Assembly: GCF_000647975.1 (NCBI RefSeq)
Contig: NZ_JFKE01000001.1
Coordinates: 372,001-436,000 of the forward strand
Origin: Actibacterium mucosum KCTC 23349
GTDB lineage: Bacteria > Pseudomonadota > Alphaproteobacteria > Rhodobacterales > Rhodobacteraceae
Reading direction: 5' to 3'
Length of the DNA stretch: 64,000 bases
Part shown: piece by piece, positions 1-11,766 of the stretch
Layout of the letters: each line of letters starts with the position of its first letter
How positions within the stretch are numbered: position 1 is the stretch's first letter
The notes under the pieces: model-generated
What the model was told of the DNA's origin: nothing
What the model saw: only the letters and a program-made list of their open reading frames with translations
Databases searched by the model: none
Translations under genes and position numbers: made by a program

Positions 1-126
1 CGGCAGATTATGCTCGGCGGCGGACGTGGCGGTGATACCATAAGGCGCCAGAAGGTGGCGCATTTCCTCAAGCTTGCCCGCGTTATGGGTTGCGATGAGG
101 ATTGTTTTATCCTTAAATTTCCGCAA
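1..126 (-). CDS. rdgB: RdgB/HAM1 non-canonical purine NTP pyrophosphatase (5' part only)
   Basis: Only the first 42 codons lie in the window; the gene runs off the left edge. The visible N-terminus carries the family signature ATHNAGKLEEM, the nucleotide-binding start of ITPase-like enzymes that hydrolyse dITP and XTP to keep deaminated purines out of DNA. The start is read as TTG at 126-124, one base after the rph stop and preceded by a purine-rich stretch (GGGGGATAAG on the coding strand). The tight rph-rdgB spacing implies one transcript. The identity is clear from the motif. The exact start is less sure because no ATG lies nearby upstream of the motif. Confidence 0.85.
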   Translation of the reverse strand, partial: MRKFKDKTILIATHNAGKLEEMRHLLAPYGITATSAAEHNLP

Positions 127-127
127 C

Positions 128-844
128 TTATCCCCCAACAGCCGTGTTTTGCGCGGCAACCAGCTCGCCCACGCCCTTGTCGGCCAGATCCATCAGGGCG
201 TTCATCTGATCACGCGTAAAGGTCGAGCCTTCGGCCGACATCTGCACCTCGATCAGCTTGCCCGTGCCGGTCATGACAAAGTTGCCATCCACGCCGGCCT
301 CGCTGTCTTCGGGGTAGTCCAGATCCAGAACCGGCTGCCCGGCATAGATCCCGCAGGAAACGGCAGCAACCGGATCAACCAGCGGGTCAGAGATAATGTC
401 GCCTGCCTTCATCAGCTGATTGACCGCCAGCCGCAAAGCCACCCAACCACCGGTGATCGATGCGCAGCGCGTGCCGCCATCGGCCTGGATCACGTCGCAA
501 TCAACGGTGATCTGGCGTTCGCCCAAGGCGACGCGATCAACACCGGCGCGCAGGCTGCGGCCAATCAGGCGCTGAATCTCAACGGTGCGTCCACCTTGCT
601 TGCCGGTTGTGGCCTCGCGCCGCATGCGCGAACCGGTCGAACGGGGCAACATCCCGTATTCCGCCGTGACCCAGCCCAGCCCGGTGTTCTTCAGAAAGGG
701 CGGTACGCGGGCTTCAAGCGACGCGGTACACAGCACATGCGTGTCACCCACCTTGATCAGGCACGAACCCTCGGCATGTTTGGTGACGTTGGTTTCGATC
801 GAAATAGGGCGCATTTCGTTGACGGAACGACCGGATGGGCGCAT
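128..844 (-). CDS. rph: Ribonuclease PH
   Basis: This 238-residue protein has the normal length for RNase PH, the phosphate-dependent 3'-5' exoribonuclease that trims tRNA 3' ends. Family landmarks are the N-terminal MRPSGR start, the GSRMRRE segment near residue 85 and the [15 protein letters not shown] core. The reading frame stays open far upstream into antisense hrcA, but the ATG at 844 gives the canonical N-terminus. It is divergent from hrcA across about 118 bases and followed by rdgB with one base between them. The same rdgB-rph | hrcA order is common in Rhodobacteraceae. Confidence 0.95.
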   Translation of the reverse strand: MRPSGRSVNEMRPISIETNVTKHAEGSCLIKVGDTHVLCTASLEARVPPFLKNTGLGWVTAEYGMLPRSTGSRMRREATTGKQGGRTVEIQRLIGRSLRAGVDRVALGERQITVDCDVIQADGGTRCASITGGWVALRLAVNQLMKAGDIISDPLVDPVAAVSCGIYAGQPVLDLDYPEDSEAGVDGNFVMTGTGKLIEVQMSAEGSTFTRDQMNALMDLADKGVGELVAAQNTAVGG

Positions 845-962
845 GTTTTGGCTCCTCTTGCAGCTTGCGCCTTGCTCACATGTGAAGCCAAATAATTCAA
901 GGCCGATTGACGCGGCCGCTGAACGGCCTTTAATGATTTCTGGCTTCTGCGGGACGACGGAT

Positions 963-2033
963 TTGACCGACACATCATCAACACTCAGCCAGATGGACGA
1001 ACGCTCACGCGAGGTGTTTCGTCTTGTGGTCGAGGGGTACCTGGAAACGGGTGACCCGGTGGGCTCGCGTACCCTGACCCGTTCAATGACCGAAAAGGTC
1101 AGCGCGGCAACGATTCGCAACGTGATGCAGGATCTGGAGTTTCTGGGCCTTCTGGACAGCCCGCATATCTCTGCCGGCCGCGTGCCGACACAGCAGGGGC
1201 TGCGGATGTTCGTCGACGGCTTGCTGGAAGTGCGCGACCTCAACCAGACGGATCGCGAAAACATCGATGCTACGGTCAATTCCGGCGACGACGATGTGGG
1301 CCATATGTTGGACCGGATCGGATCGGCCCTTTCGGGGGCAACCCATGGGGCCAGCTTGGTGCTGACCCCCAAGCACGAGGCGCCGATCCGCCATATCGAA
1401 TTTGTAAGCCTGGCCGCCGACCGGGCGCTTGTGGTTCTGGTTTTTGCCGATGGCCACGTGGAAAACCGTCTATTTACGCCGCCCGCCGGGCAGACCCCGT
1501 CATCGATGCGCGAGGCGGCAAATTTTCTGAACGCCGTGGCCGAGGGCAAAACCCTTAGCGAACTGGGGCGCGCCATTCGCGAGCAGATCGATACACATCG
1601 GCAAGCCCTGAACGTATTGGCCCGCGAATTGGTCGAAGCCGGCCATGTGATCTGGCAGGATCAGGGCGGGCAGGACGAGCGGCTGATCGTGCGCGGCCGG
1701 GCGAATCTTTTGGGCGATTCCGCCGAAATGGCCGAGCTGGAACGCATTCGCACCCTCTTTGACGACCTCGAGCGCAAGCAGGACATTGCAAATTTCCTCG
1801 ATCTGGCGGAATCCGGCGAAGGCGTGCGCATTTTTATCGGTTCCGAGAACAAGCTTTTTTCACTTTCGGGTTCCTCTTTGGTGGTGTCTCCATATATGAA
1901 CGCAGACCGTAAGATCATTGGTGCCGTGGGCGTCATCGGTCCGACGCGGTTGAACTATGGCCGGGTGGTTCCGATCGTGGACTACACGGCACAGCTGGTG
2001 GGCAAGGTGATTGCCGACCGGGGTAAGGGATAG
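963..2033 (+). CDS. hrcA: Heat-inducible transcription repressor HrcA
   Basis: HrcA represses chaperone operons by binding CIRCE inverted repeats and is itself folded by GroEL. The 356-residue product begins with a winged-helix DNA-binding region ([20 protein letters not shown], then a recognition helix near [13 protein letters not shown]) and continues into the long ligand/dimer domain ending near [16 protein letters not shown]. The start chosen is TTG at 963, which gives an MTDTSS-type N-terminus. An ATG at 993 is possible but would cut closer to the DNA-binding domain. It is followed by grpE after three bases, so the two are surely cotranscribed. I found no CIRCE element in its own upstream region. 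Confidence 0.93.
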   Translation: MTDTSSTLSQMDERSREVFRLVVEGYLETGDPVGSRTLTRSMTEKVSAATIRNVMQDLEFLGLLDSPHISAGRVPTQQGLRMFVDGLLEVRDLNQTDRENIDATVNSGDDDVGHMLDRIGSALSGATHGASLVLTPKHEAPIRHIEFVSLAADRALVVLVFADGHVENRLFTPPAGQTPSSMREAANFLNAVAEGKTLSELGRAIREQIDTHRQALNVLARELVEAGHVIWQDQGGQDERLIVRGRANLLGDSAEMAELERIRTLFDDLERKQDIANFLDLAESGEGVRIFIGSENKLFSLSGSSLVVSPYMNADRKIIGAVGVIGPTRLNYGRVVPIVDYTAQLVGKVIADRGKG

Positions 2034-2036
2034 AAG

Positions 2037-2600
2037 ATGGCAGAAGCAAAAAAAGAGCCCGAGATTGACCTGAACGACGAGGCATTCGCCGAAGATGGCG
2101 AGCCGTTCGAGGGGATCGACGCGTTAGCAGACGACGCCGAGCTGGATGCGCTGCGGCAGGAACGCGACGATATGCGCGACCGGTTCATGCGCGCGCTGGC
2201 TGATGCGGAAAACGCCCGGAAACGAGGTGAGCGGGACCGTCGTGAAGCCGAGCAATATGGCGGTTCAAAACTGGCCAAAGACATGCTGCCGGTGTTCGAC
2301 AACCTGCACCGCGCTCTCGAGGCGGTGCCCGAAGAAGCGCGCGAGACCAACGCCGCGCTGATCGAAGGGGTGGAACTGACCCTGCGCGAACTGGTGAATG
2401 TTTTTGGCAAACACGGTATCTCGCAGATCACACCCGAAATCGGCGACAAGTTCGACCCGCAGCAGCATCAGGCGATGTTCGAGGCCCCCGTGCCCGACAC
2501 CAAAGCCGGCGACATCATCCAGGTGATGACCAGCGGTTTCATGCTGCACGACCGTCTGCTGCGCCCGGCGCAGGTGGGCGTGTCGTCGACCCCGGCCTAA
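2037..2600 (+). CDS. grpE: Nucleotide exchange factor GrpE
   Basis: The 187-residue co-chaperone drives ADP/ATP exchange on DnaK. It has an acidic, disordered N-terminus (residues 1-35), a long coiled coil with the typical [20 protein letters not shown] segment, and a C-terminal beta domain containing [11 protein letters not shown] and the conserved ending around [17 protein letters not shown]. It starts three bases after the hrcA stop. Its stop overlaps the stop of convergent mutS by four bases. Its partners dnaK and dnaJ lie about 45 kb away in this window. Confidence 0.95.
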   Translation: MAEAKKEPEIDLNDEAFAEDGEPFEGIDALADDAELDALRQERDDMRDRFMRALADAENARKRGERDRREAEQYGGSKLAKDMLPVFDNLHRALEAVPEEARETNAALIEGVELTLRELVNVFGKHGISQITPEIGDKFDPQQHQAMFEAPVPDTKAGDIIQVMTSGFMLHDRLLRPAQVGVSSTPA

Positions 2601-5248
2601 CCGTCGTCGGCAATCAACTCTTTGAGTTGATACAGCAGGTTCAACGCCTCAATCGGTTTCAGCTCGTCGGGATGAATTCCGGCGAGCTTTTTTTCCACCT
2701 CGGACGGGGCGGCAGGGCTGACGCTGACCGGGGCAGGGGCCACCGCGAACAGCGGCAGATCATCGATCACCGCCTTCTGGTCGCCTTCGCGCTCGCCCTT
2801 TTCCAACGCCTCCAGCACCACGCGGGCGCGGTCCACCACCGCTTGCGGCAACCCGGCCAGCTTGGCCACCTGCACACCATAGGATCGGTCGGCCGCACCT
2901 TTGCGCACCTCGTGCAGGAAGATCACGTCGCCCTCCCATTCCTTCACCGCCACCGTGGCGTTTGACACACCTTCCAGCCGATCCGCCAGCCGCGTCATCT
3001 CGTGGTAATGTGTGGCAAACAGCGCGCGGCAACGGTTCACATCGTGCAGATGCTCCAACGTGGCCCAGGCAATCGACAAGCCGTCATACGTGGCGGTGCC
3101 GCGCCCGATCTCGTCCAGGATGACCAGCGCGCGGTCATCGGCCTGGTTCAGGATCGCGGCGGTTTCGACCATCTCGACCATAAAGGTGGACCGGCCCCGC
3201 GCCAGATCGTCCGAAGCGCCGACGCGGCTGAAAATCTGGCTGACCAGCCCGATCCGTGCCGCCCGCGCCGGGACATAGGCGCCTATCTGCGCCAGCAGGG
3301 CGATCAACGCGTTTTGCCGCAGAAAGGTTGATTTACCCGCCATGTTGGGCCCGGTCAAAAGCCATGCCGCGGCGTCGCCGTCGCGCGCCGACAGGTCGCA
3401 GTCATTGGCGATAAACGGGCTGCCATCGGCCTTGCGCAGCGCGTGTTCCACCACTGGGTGGCGGCCCTGTTCCACGGCGAACGCCCGGCTGTCATCCACC
3501 ACCGGCCGGCACCAGTTTTCCTGCACGGCCAGCTCTGCCAAGGCCGATGCCACGTCCAGCTCGGCCAGCGCGCCGGCAACCGAATTCACCATCGCGGCCT
3601 GGGCCAGAATTGCATCACTTAGGGTGGAATAGTGCCGTTTCTCCGCCTCCAGCGCCTGCCCGCCCGCGTTCAGGATCTTGGTCTCCAGCTCGGACAGTTC
3701 CACGGTGGTGAACCGCACCGCGTTGGCGGTGGTCTGGCGGTGAATGAAGGTTTCCGACAGCGGTGCCGACATCATTTTGTCGGCATGTGTGGCGGGCGTT
3801 TCGATGAAATAGCCCAGCACGTTGTTGTGTTTGACCTTCAGCGCCGTCACCCCGGCAAGTTCGGCGTATTGCGCCTGCATGCCCGCGATCACGCCGCGCC
3901 CTTCGTCGCGCAACTGGCGCAGCTGGTCCAGATCCTCGTCGTAACCCGGCGCGATGAACCCGCCATCGCGCGCCAAAAGCGGCGGCTCGGCCACCAATGC
4001 AGCGTCCAGCAGGTCCAAGAGCGCGTCGTCGCCCCGCAATTCGTCCAGCAACGCAGTGATACGCGGCGGCAGCTCGTCGCCCAGACAACCCGCCACAAAC
4101 CCCGCTTGCGTCAGACCGTTGCGGATGGCCGCCATGTCGCGCGGCCCGCCGCGTTCAAGGCTGAGGCGCGACAAGGCGCGGTCCATATCGGGCACCTTGC
4201 GCAGCAACTCTCGCAGCGCGTCGCGTGGCCCGGATTTTTCCACGAAAAAAGTCACCGCCTCTTGCCGCGCGGTAATCTCGGACAGCTCGCGCGACGGCCC
4301 GGACAGTCGCCGCGACAACAGCCGCGCACCCGGTGCAGTCAGCGTTCGGTCGATCACCTGCAGAAGCGAACCGTCGCGGCCGCCCGACAAACTGCTGGTC
4401 AGTTCAAGGTTCCGGCGCGTCGCGGCGTCGATCTGCACGTTCTGGCTGGCGCTTTCGCGGGTGGGCGGTCGCAGCAGCGGCAGTTTGCCCTTTTGCGTCA
4501 ACTCCAGATAGTCGACGATGGCCCCCAGCGCCGACAGTTCGGCGCGGCCAAACGTGCCAAACGCGTCCAGATCCTGCACGTCGTATAGTGCGCATAATCG
4601 TTTCACGGCTGATGCGCTGTCGAAACTGGCACGGCCCAGCGTGGTCAAAGCCGCGTTGGCATCTTCGGCCAGCGGTGCCAAAGCGGCCTCGTCGCTGTCG
4701 GCCACGATCAGTTCGCTAACCGACAGGCGGGCCAATTCGGGGCCCAGACGCACCTGCGGGCAGGGCGCCACGCGCACCGCCCCGGTCGAGATATCGACCC
4801 ACGCCAGCGCGGTTTCGTCTCTGACCCGGCCAAAAGCGGCCAGAAAGTTGTTGTTGCGCGCATCCAAAAGGCTGTCTTCGGTCAGGGTGCCGGGGGTAAC
4901 CAGCCGCACAACGTCGCGACGCACCACGGCCTTGTAGCCGCGCTTTTTCGCCTCGGCCGGGTCCTCCATCTGTTCGCAGACGGCGACGCGGAAGCCCTTG
5001 CGGATCAGTTGTTGAAGATAGTTCTCGGCAGCGTGCACGGGCACACCGCACATCGGGATATCCTGGCCCTGATGCTTGCCACGCTTGGTCAGGGCGATGT
5101 CCAAAGCTTCTGCCGCCGCAACTGCGTCGTCAAAAAACATCTCGTAGAAATCGCCCATCCGGTAGAACAGCAAGGCCGAGCTATAGCCTGCTTTCAGCTC
5201 CAGATATTGCGCCATCATGGGCGTTACACCCGCATTTGCGCCCGCCAC
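2597..5248 (-). CDS. mutS: DNA mismatch repair ATPase MutS
   Basis: MutS recognises mismatches as a dimer and recruits MutL. The mismatch-binding N-terminal motif appears as [15 protein letters not shown], and the C-terminal ABC-type ATPase has Walker [16 protein letters not shown] and Walker B/signature [17 protein letters not shown] at 5248 (883 residues) is a plausible start just upstream of the usual [11 protein letters not shown] beginning. The ATG at 5218 would give 873 residues. The frame stays open to 5410 but overlaps the maeB start. It is divergent from maeB and tail-to-tail with grpE. Confidence 0.93.
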   Translation of the reverse strand: MAGANAGVTPMMAQYLELKAGYSSALLFYRMGDFYEMFFDDAVAAAEALDIALTKRGKHQGQDIPMCGVPVHAAENYLQQLIRKGFRVAVCEQMEDPAEAKKRGYKAVVRRDVVRLVTPGTLTEDSLLDARNNNFLAAFGRVRDETALAWVDISTGAVRVAPCPQVRLGPELARLSVSELIVADSDEAALAPLAEDANAALTTLGRASFDSASAVKRLCALYDVQDLDAFGTFGRAELSALGAIVDYLELTQKGKLPLLRPPTRESASQNVQIDAATRRNLELTSSLSGGRDGSLLQVIDRTLTAPGARLLSRRLSGPSRELSEITARQEAVTFFVEKSGPRDALRELLRKVPDMDRALSRLSLERGGPRDMAAIRNGLTQAGFVAGCLGDELPPRITALLDELRGDDALLDLLDAALVAEPPLLARDGGFIAPGYDEDLDQLRQLRDEGRGVIAGMQAQYAELAGVTALKVKHNNVLGYFIETPATHADKMMSAPLSETFIHRQTTANAVRFTTVELSELETKILNAGGQALEAEKRHYSTLSDAILAQAAMVNSVAGALAELDVASALAELAVQENWCRPVVDDSRAFAVEQGRHPVVEHALRKADGSPFIANDCDLSARDGDAAAWLLTGPNMAGKSTFLRQNALIALLAQIGAYVPARAARIGLVSQIFSRVGASDDLARGRSTFMVEMVETAAILNQADDRALVILDEIGRGTATYDGLSIAWATLEHLHDVNRCRALFATHYHEMTRLADRLEGVSNATVAVKEWEGDVIFLHEVRKGAADRSYGVQVAKLAGLPQAVVDRARVVLEALEKGEREGDQKAVIDDLPLFAVAPAPVSVSPAAPSEVEKKLAGIHPDELKPIEALNLLYQLKELIADDG

Positions 5249-5387
5249 GTGTCCCCCGCACTTGCCTGTTTGCGCGACCATATCGCCCGGCCCGGTAAGG
5301 GGGAAGTGGGTTTTCCGAGGAATTGCTTTACCCTCCGTCGCCGCCCGGCCTAAAAGGATGTTCGAGAGCTTGGCAGGAGGAGCCGAC

Positions 5388-7646
5388 ATGGCCGACAAAA
5401 CAAAGATCACCGATGCCGAGGCGCTGGCTTATCACCTTGAACCAACCCCCGGCAAATTCGAGGTGGTCCCGTCGACCCCGATGACCACACAGCGCGACCT
5501 GTCGCTGGCTTATTCTCCGGGCGTGGCCGTGCCGGTTCAGGCGATCGCAGATGCGCCTGAAACGGCGTATGACTATACCACCAAGGGCAATCTGGTCGCT
5601 GTTATTTCGAACGGTTCGGCCATTTTGGGCATGGGCAATCTGGGCGGCTTGGCGTCAAAGCCGGTGATGGAAGGCAAGGCGGTCCTGTTCAAGCGTTTCG
5701 CTGATGTCAACGCCATTGATATCGAGCTGGACAGCGAAGATGCCGACGAGATCATCAAGGCCGTCCGCATGATGGGCCCCACCTTTGGCGGCATCAATCT
5801 CGAAGATATCAAAGCGCCCGAGTGTTTCATCATCGAGCAGCGCTTGAAAGAAGAGATGGATATCCCCGTCTTTCACGACGATCAGCACGGCACCGCGGTG
5901 ATCTGTGCCGCCGGTCTGATCAATGCGCTGCACCTGTCAGGCAAGAAGATCGAAGACTGCAAGATTGTGCTGAACGGTGCCGGCGCGGCGGGCATCGCCT
6001 GTCTGGAACTGGTCAAGGCGATGGGTGCCAAGCACGACAATTGCATCATGTGTGACACCAAAGGCGTGATCTATCAGGGCCGCACCGAAGGCATGAACCA
6101 GTGGAAAACCGCCCATGCCGCCAAGACCGATCTGCGCACGCTCGAGGACGCGATGGAAGGGGCGGATGTGTTCCTTGGTGTTTCTGCCAAGGGCGCGGTG
6201 ACGCAGGACATGGTGAAATCGATGGCCGACAATCCGGTGATCTTTGCCATGGCGAACCCCGACCCCGAGATCACGCCCGAAGAGGCGCACGAGGTGCGCG
6301 TGGATGCCATCGTGGCCACCGGCCGGTCGGACTACCCGAACCAGGTGAACAACGTGTTGGGCTTTCCCTACCTGTTCCGTGGCGCGCTGGACATCCACGC
6401 CCGCGCCATCAATGACGAGATGAAGATCGCCTGCGCCGAGGCGTTGGCCGAACTGGCGCGCGAGGATGTGCCCGACGAAGTGGCGATGGCCTATGGCCGC
6501 AAGCTCAGCTTTGGTCGCGACTATATCATTCCCACCCCCTTTGACCCGCGCCTGATCTACGTGATCCCGCCCGCCGTGGCCAAGGCTGGTATCTCGACCG
6601 GTGTGGCCCGCCGCCCCATTGTGGATTTCGACGGGTACGAGGAATCGTTGAAGGCGCGGATGGACCCGACCGCGTCTATCCTGCGCGGCATTTCGGCCCG
6701 CGCACGGGTAAAACAGGCGCAAATGATCTTTGCCGAGGGTGACGATGACCGCGTGCTGCGCGCCGCGGTGCAATATCAGCGTTCCGGCTATGGCCGCGCG
6801 ATTGTTGTGGGCCGCGAGGCGGATGTGAAGCAGCGCCTGGAAGAGGCCGGCCTTGGCGATGCCTACCGGGAACTGCGCGTCATGAACGCCGCCAAGACCC
6901 AGCATTTGGATGCCTATCGCGATTTCCTGTACCAACGCCTGCAACGCAAAGGCTTTGACATGCAGGATTGCCACCGCCTTGCGTCGCGCGACCGGCATGT
7001 CTTTTCATCGCTGATGCTGGCGCATGGTCACGCCGATGGCATGGTGACAGGCGCAACGCGGAAATCAGCCCATATCATGGAGCTGATCAACCACGTCTTT
7101 GATGCCAGCGCCGAAGATGGCGCCGTGGGTGTGACGGCGGTGCTGCATCAGGGCAAGATCGTGCTGATTACGGATACACTGGTGCATGAATGGCCCGACG
7201 AGACCGACTTGGCCAATATCGCGGAACGTGCCGCCGAAGTGGCCCGCGATATGGGTCTGGAACCGTGCGTTGCATTTGTCAGTTTCTCAACCTTTGGCTA
7301 CCCGGTATCCGAACGGGCCGAGAAGATGCTGATGGCGCCCAAGGTTCTGGACGCGCGCGGGGTTGATTTCGAGTACGAGGGCGAGATGACCGTCGATGTG
7401 GCCCTGAACCACGATGCGGCGCAGAAATATCCGTTCTCGCGCCTGACCGGCCCGGCCAATGTTCTGGTTGTGCCGGCACGGCACTCGGCCTCGATCTCGG
7501 TCAAGTTGATGCAGGAAATGGCCGGGGCCACGGTGATCGGGCCGATCCTGTCGGGCGTTGGCAAACCTATTCAGGTCTGTTCGACGGTGTCGACGGTGAA
7601 CGACATCCTGAACATGGCCTTGGTGGCCGCGTCCAAGACGCGCTGA
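5388..7646 (+). CDS. maeB: NADP-dependent malic enzyme fused to a phosphotransacetylase-like domain
   Basis: This is a 752-residue MaeB-type enzyme converting malate to pyruvate and CO2 with NADP. Residues 1-430 hold the malic enzyme domain ([26 protein letters not shown], and the NADP-binding loop NGAGAAGIA). Residues from about 435 to the end form a phosphate acetyltransferase-like domain that in this family is usually regulatory, sensing acetyl-CoA. An excellent ribosome site (AGGAGG at 5375-5380) fixes the ATG at 5388, although the frame is open further upstream. It is divergent from mutS and ends directly against the msrA stop. Confidence 0.94.
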   Translation: MADKTKITDAEALAYHLEPTPGKFEVVPSTPMTTQRDLSLAYSPGVAVPVQAIADAPETAYDYTTKGNLVAVISNGSAILGMGNLGGLASKPVMEGKAVLFKRFADVNAIDIELDSEDADEIIKAVRMMGPTFGGINLEDIKAPECFIIEQRLKEEMDIPVFHDDQHGTAVICAAGLINALHLSGKKIEDCKIVLNGAGAAGIACLELVKAMGAKHDNCIMCDTKGVIYQGRTEGMNQWKTAHAAKTDLRTLEDAMEGADVFLGVSAKGAVTQDMVKSMADNPVIFAMANPDPEITPEEAHEVRVDAIVATGRSDYPNQVNNVLGFPYLFRGALDIHARAINDEMKIACAEALAELAREDVPDEVAMAYGRKLSFGRDYIIPTPFDPRLIYVIPPAVAKAGISTGVARRPIVDFDGYEESLKARMDPTASILRGISARARVKQAQMIFAEGDDDRVLRAAVQYQRSGYGRAIVVGREADVKQRLEEAGLGDAYRELRVMNAAKTQHLDAYRDFLYQRLQRKGFDMQDCHRLASRDRHVFSSLMLAHGHADGMVTGATRKSAHIMELINHVFDASAEDGAVGVTAVLHQGKIVLITDTLVHEWPDETDLANIAERAAEVARDMGLEPCVAFVSFSTFGYPVSERAEKMLMAPKVLDARGVDFEYEGEMTVDVALNHDAAQKYPFSRLTGPANVLVVPARHSASISVKLMQEMAGATVIGPILSGVGKPIQVCSTVSTVNDILNMALVAASKTR

Positions 7647-8297
7647 TCACGAGCCTGCAAACGGCGCCGCGTTGCCCCACAGCTCTTGCACACGGGCATC
7701 GCGGCCGCAGGCTGTGCGATACCGTTTATAGGCGTCTTTCTTCGAGATCAGGCCAAACCGCGTCAGGATCTTCTTGGACTGTTTGTAATAATCCTGGTGG
7801 TATTCATCGACCGCGTAGAACGCGCCGGCGGGCAGGATCGGGGTCACGATCTTCTGGCCCAATTCGGCCTCGGCCTCGGCCTTGGCGCGTTCGGCGGCCG
7901 CGCGCTGGGCGTCATTGGCAACAAAAACCGCGGTGCTGTAGCTGTGGCCGCGGTCGCAGAATTGACCCCCGGCATCGGTGGCATCGATTGAACGGAAAAA
8001 CAGGTGCAGGATCTGATCGGTGCTGATCTGGCTTTCGTCGAAATTGATTTGCACCGCTTCCAAATGCCCCGTGCCGCCACGCACAACCTGCTTATAGGTT
8101 GGGTTGGCCACGGTGCCGCCGGTAAACCCCGAGACCACATCGCCCACGCCCTGCACGGACTCAAAGTCGCTTTCCACGCACCAGAAACAGCCTCCGGCAA
8201 CGGTCAGCTGATCCGCGCGGGCACAGCTGAGCGACAGGCCACAGGCCATCGCCGCCATCAGGGTGATCGATTTGAATGCTTGCAATGTCATCGGCAT
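7647..8297 (-). CDS. msrA: Exported peptide-methionine (S)-S-oxide reductase MsrA
   Basis: MsrA reduces methionine sulfoxide in oxidised proteins. The catalytic motif GGCFWCVE places the active cysteine at residue 37, and the family region [16 protein letters not shown] follows. The 216-residue protein starts at an ATG behind AGGAGG. Its first 28 residues look like a Sec signal peptide ending in ARA before DQLTV, so the enzyme should act in the periplasm rather than the cytoplasm. C-terminal cysteine-containing residues ([11 protein letters not shown]) could supply a resolving cysteine. It is convergent with maeB, the two stops being adjacent. Confidence 0.93.
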   Translation of the reverse strand: MPMTLQAFKSITLMAAMACGLSLSCARADQLTVAGGCFWCVESDFESVQGVGDVVSGFTGGTVANPTYKQVVRGGTGHLEAVQINFDESQISTDQILHLFFRSIDATDAGGQFCDRGHSYSTAVFVANDAQRAAAERAKAEAEAELGQKIVTPILPAGAFYAVDEYHQDYYKQSKKILTRFGLISKKDAYKRYRTACGRDARVQELWGNAAPFAGS

Positions 8298-8446
8298 GCG
8301 GGCCTCCTGCATCTGGGTTGATCTCAGGCTATCGCCAAGCTTGATCACCTGTAACCAAAATTGCCGTGAGAACCCGCGTGAGGAACCGCTTTCCCCGAAT
8401 TGCCTGACGCGCTAAGCCTTGGGCAAACAAAACAAAGGAACCCCTG

Positions 8447-9169
8447 ATGCGCATCGCCATGTGGTCCGGCCCCCGCAATATCTCGACCGCCATGATGTAC
8501 GCCTTTGCCGCGCGCGGGGACAGCGCCGTGTGGGACGAGCCGTTCTATGCCGCGTACCTGACCGAAACCGGGTTGCACCACCCGATGCACCAAGAGATCA
8601 TCGACGATGGCGAATGTGACCCCAGCCGTGTCGCGGCCACCTGCCTTGGCCCGGTTCCGGGTGGAAAGCCGCTGTTTTATCAAAAACACATGTGCCAGCA
8701 CATGCTGCCGAACGTTCCACGTGACTGGATGGCCGAATGTCAAAACGTCTTCCTGATCCGCCACCCCGCCCGCGTGATCGCCAGTTTCGCCCAGAAATAC
8801 GAAAACCCGACGCTTCAGGATATTGGCTTTGCCCTGCAGGGAGAGCTTTTTGACCACGTGACGCACCTGACCGGTCAGAACCCGCTGGTTCTGGATTCGG
8901 TTGATATTCGTGCCAATCCGGCCGGGATTATACAGCGTCTTTGCGACAAGCTGGGCATCGCGTTTGTGCCAAGTATGCTGTCCTGGCCGGCGGGTGGTCA
9001 CCCCGACGACGGGGTCTGGGCGCCGGTATGGTACGGCGCCGTGCATCAAAGCACGGGCTTTGCCGCGCCCGAGGGGCCATTGCCGTCGCTGACCGGCCCC
9101 TTGGCTGATCTGTGTGCGCAGGCCCTACCCGTGTACGAGCGCCTGCGCGAACACGCGCTTACTTCTTAA
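8447..9169 (+). CDS. Sulfotransferase-like protein
   Basis: The 240-residue product begins [18 protein letters not shown], a match to the 5'-phosphosulfate-binding loop of PAPS-dependent sulfotransferase folds, and has a later [15 protein letters not shown] segment corresponding to the 3'-phosphate-binding region. Proteins like this are common and short in Rhodobacteraceae, and their substrate is unknown to me. A ribosome site (AAAGGAA) precedes the ATG. The gene stands alone, and its last 11 bases overlap the end of convergent argG. Fold assignment is good; substrate and even catalytic activity are uncertain. Confidence 0.75.
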   Translation: MRIAMWSGPRNISTAMMYAFAARGDSAVWDEPFYAAYLTETGLHHPMHQEIIDDGECDPSRVAATCLGPVPGGKPLFYQKHMCQHMLPNVPRDWMAECQNVFLIRHPARVIASFAQKYENPTLQDIGFALQGELFDHVTHLTGQNPLVLDSVDIRANPAGIIQRLCDKLGIAFVPSMLSWPAGGHPDDGVWAPVWYGAVHQSTGFAAPEGPLPSLTGPLADLCAQALPVYERLREHALTS

Positions 9170-10379
9170 GGCGACGATCCCGCGCGGCCAGCAGTTTCAG
9201 ACGCAGCGCGTTCAGCTGAATGAACCCGGCGGCGTCTTTCTGATCATAGGCGCCCGCGTCATCCTCAAAGGTCACATGCGCTTCGGAATAAAGCGAATGA
9301 TCCGACCACCGGCCCACCGTACGGGCCAAACCTTTGTACAGCTTCAGCCGCACGGTGCCGGTCACGTGTTCCTGCGATTTGTCGATCAGCGCCTGCAGCA
9401 TCTCGCGCTCGGGGCTGAACCAGAAGCCGTTATAGACCAGCTCGGCATATTTCGGCATCAGCTCGTCCTTCAGATGCGCCGCACCCCGGTCCAGTGTGAT
9501 CTGCTCGATCCCGCGATGCGCTTCCAGCAGGATGGTGCCGCCGGGGGTTTCGTAGATCCCGCGCGATTTCATGCCGACAAACCGGCCCTCGACCAGATCC
9601 AGACGGCCAATGCCGTGCTTGCCGCCCAGCTCGTTCAGCTTGGTCAGGACCGTTGCCGGGCTCATCGCCTCGCCATTGATGCTGACCGCGTCCCCTTTTT
9701 CGAAACCCACCTCGATGAACTCGGGCGTATCGGGGGCGTCTTCGGGATGCACGGTGCGCTGATAGACGTAATCGGGCGCTTCGTCGGCGGGATTCTCCAG
9801 AACCTTGCCCTCGGACGAGGTGTGCAGCAGGTTTGCATCCACGCTGAACGGCGCCTCGCCGCGTTTATCCTTGGCAATCGGGATCTGGTGCATCTCGGCA
9901 AATTCGATCAGCTTGGTGCGGCTGGACAGGTCCCAGTCGCGCCACGGCGCAATCACCTTGATATCAGGGTTCAGCGCATAAGCCGCCAGCTCAAACCGCA
10001 CCTGGTCATTGCCTTTGCCGGTGGCACCATGGGCCACCGCATCGGCGCCGGTCTCGGCAGCAATTTCCACCAGACGTTTCGAGATCAGCGGCCGCGCGAT
10101 CGAGGTGCCCAGCAGGTACAGCCCCTCGTACAGCGCGTTGGCGCGGAACATCGGGAATACGAAATCGCGCACGAACTCTTCGCGCAGGTCTTCGATATAG
10201 ATGCCCGTGGCGCCCATCATCTCGGCCTTGGCGCGTGCCGGTTCCAGCTCTTCGCCCTGACCAAGGTCAGCGGTAAAGGTGACAACCTCGCAGCCATATT
10301 CCGTTTGCAGCCATTTCAGGATGATCGAGGTATCCAGACCGCCCGAATAGGCCAGCACAACTTTTTTAGGCGCAGACAT
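9159..10379 (-). CDS. argG: Argininosuccinate synthase
   Basis: ArgG joins citrulline and aspartate with ATP in arginine synthesis. The 406-residue length is normal, and the N-terminal ATP pyrophosphatase loop is [17 protein letters not shown]. Further landmarks are [10 protein letters not shown] and the tetramerising C-terminal region around [11 protein letters not shown]. The ATG at 10379 follows GGAGAACGGC on the coding strand, so the longer open frame upstream is not used. It is divergent from ilvA, and a candidate promoter with an overlapping palindrome lies just upstream (10401-10440). The other arginine gene in the window, argJ, is 27 kb away. Confidence 0.96.
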   Translation of the reverse strand: MSAPKKVVLAYSGGLDTSIILKWLQTEYGCEVVTFTADLGQGEELEPARAKAEMMGATGIYIEDLREEFVRDFVFPMFRANALYEGLYLLGTSIARPLISKRLVEIAAETGADAVAHGATGKGNDQVRFELAAYALNPDIKVIAPWRDWDLSSRTKLIEFAEMHQIPIAKDKRGEAPFSVDANLLHTSSEGKVLENPADEAPDYVYQRTVHPEDAPDTPEFIEVGFEKGDAVSINGEAMSPATVLTKLNELGGKHGIGRLDLVEGRFVGMKSRGIYETPGGTILLEAHRGIEQITLDRGAAHLKDELMPKYAELVYNGFWFSPEREMLQALIDKSQEHVTGTVRLKLYKGLARTVGRWSDHSLYSEAHVTFEDDAGAYDQKDAAGFIQLNALRLKLLAARDRRLKK

Positions 10380-10400
10380 GCCGTTCTCCACAACGTTCGA

Positions 10401-10440
10401 GTATCGCGCGGGCGATACCGGGTTTTGACCATAAGGGCAA
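10401..10440 (-). promoter_or_regulatory. Candidate argG promoter with overlapping palindrome
   Basis: Read toward argG, TTGCCC (10440-10435) and TATCGC (10417-10412) are spaced by 17 bases. The -10 hexamer lies within a perfect inverted repeat, GTATCGC (10401-10407) and GCGATAC (10412-10418), separated by GCGG. A palindrome over a -10 is the usual geometry for a repressor operator, or the same sequence may form an RNA hairpin in the 5' leader. No regulator is identified. Confidence 0.4.
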
Positions 10441-10516
10441 GGGATTGCGGGGCCAATTCGCCGGAAACGCGTGCAAGCTGCTTGCGGAATGTGGGCCAAC
10501 GCGCGAAATGTACCAG

Positions 10517-11764
10517 ATGACAGATTTTCTGACCAAAGCCCGCGCGGCCACCGACGCCATGCGCAATGTTTTCGAGGCAACGCCCCTGCTGCGCAACGAC
10601 TACCTGTCGGACCTTTACGAGGCAGATATCTGGTTGAAGCGCGAAGATGTCTCGCCCGTGCGCAGCTACAAGATCCGCGGCGCTTTCAACGCGATGCGCA
10701 AGGCGTTGGCGGCTGCGCCCGAGACTCGCACCTTTGTCTGTGCCAGCGCCGGCAACCACGCGCAGGGTGTGGCCTATGCCTGTCGTCACTTCGGCGTCCG
10801 TGGCGCAATTTTCATGCCCGTCACCACCCCGCAACAGAAGATCGACAAAACCCGCAGTTTTGGCGGCGATCAGATCGAGATTCGCCTGATTGGCGATTAT
10901 TTCGACGATACGCTGGCGGCCGCGCAAAGCTATTGTTCTGAAACCGGCGGGCACTTCCTTGCCCCGTTCGACGATGCCGATGTGATCGAAGGCCAGGCCT
11001 CGGTTGGGCTGGAAATCCTTGAACAACTGGGCGGCGCGCCGGATCTTATGGTTCTGCCGGTGGGTGGTGGTGGCTTGTCGGCGGGCATGGTGCAGGTTTT
11101 TGGTGCGGCCGCCCCGGAAACCGATTTCCGCTTTGTTGAACCCGCGGGCGGCGCTTCGTTGCAGGCCGCGGTTCAGATCGGCGCGCCGCAGACGTTGATG
11201 CAAGTCGACAGTTTCGTTGATGGCGCTGCCGTTGCGCGGATCGGCGCTCTGCCGTTCGAGGTTCTGAAACCGGTGGCCAAAGGCAAGATCCTGACCCCGC
11301 CCGAGGACCGGATTTGCGAGACGATCATCGACATGCTGAACACCGAGGGCGTGGTTCTGGAACCCGCCGGCGCGTTGTCGATCGATGCACTTAAGGATCT
11401 GCGCGGCCAGGTTGCAGGCAAAACCGTGGTATGCATCGTGTCGGGCGGCAATTTCGACTTCGAACGCCTGCCCGAGGTGAAAGAACGCGCCCAGCGAAGC
11501 CTTGGCCGCAAGAAGTACTTTATCCTGCGGATGCCACAACGCCCCGGCGCTTTGCGGGATTTTCTGGATATGCTGGGCCCGGACGACGACATCGCCCGGT
11601 TTGAATACCTCAAGAAATCCGCCCGCAATTTTGGGTCCGTCCTGATCGGGATCGAAACCTCGCGGGCCGAGAACTTTGGCGTGTTGTTTGAGAAGCTTGA
11701 ACAAACCGGCTTTGTCTATCAGGACATCACCGATGACGAGTTGCTGTCGCGTCTGGTGATCTGA
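10517..11764 (+). CDS. ilvA: Threonine dehydratase (biosynthetic type)
   Basis: This PLP enzyme deaminates threonine to 2-oxobutanoate, the first committed step to isoleucine. Visible are the PLP-lysine segment [14 protein letters not shown], the [12 protein letters not shown] loop and the phosphate-binding [10 protein letters not shown]. The C-terminal 90 residues ([19 protein letters not shown] onward) form a single ACT-like regulatory domain, fitting the short IlvA type of 415 residues. No good Shine-Dalgarno is visible, so the start could be the ATG at 10517 or the one at 10508. It is divergent from argG and convergent with the HPt gene. Confidence 0.92.
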   Translation: MTDFLTKARAATDAMRNVFEATPLLRNDYLSDLYEADIWLKREDVSPVRSYKIRGAFNAMRKALAAAPETRTFVCASAGNHAQGVAYACRHFGVRGAIFMPVTTPQQKIDKTRSFGGDQIEIRLIGDYFDDTLAAAQSYCSETGGHFLAPFDDADVIEGQASVGLEILEQLGGAPDLMVLPVGGGGLSAGMVQVFGAAAPETDFRFVEPAGGASLQAAVQIGAPQTLMQVDSFVDGAAVARIGALPFEVLKPVAKGKILTPPEDRICETIIDMLNTEGVVLEPAGALSIDALKDLRGQVAGKTVVCIVSGGNFDFERLPEVKERAQRSLGRKKYFILRMPQRPGALRDFLDMLGPDDDIARFEYLKKSARNFGSVLIGIETSRAENFGVLFEKLEQTGFVYQDITDDELLSRLVI

Positions 11765-11766
11765 GC

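Noticed and set aside
845-962. Search for a CIRCE element between rph and hrcA
   Set aside because: No TTAGCACTC / GAGTGCTAA inverted repeat is present.
128-1576. A 482-codon minus-strand frame starting inside hrcA
   Set aside because: Only the rph part (to 844) is coding; the rest is antisense to hrcA, a GC-skew artefact of high-GC genomes.
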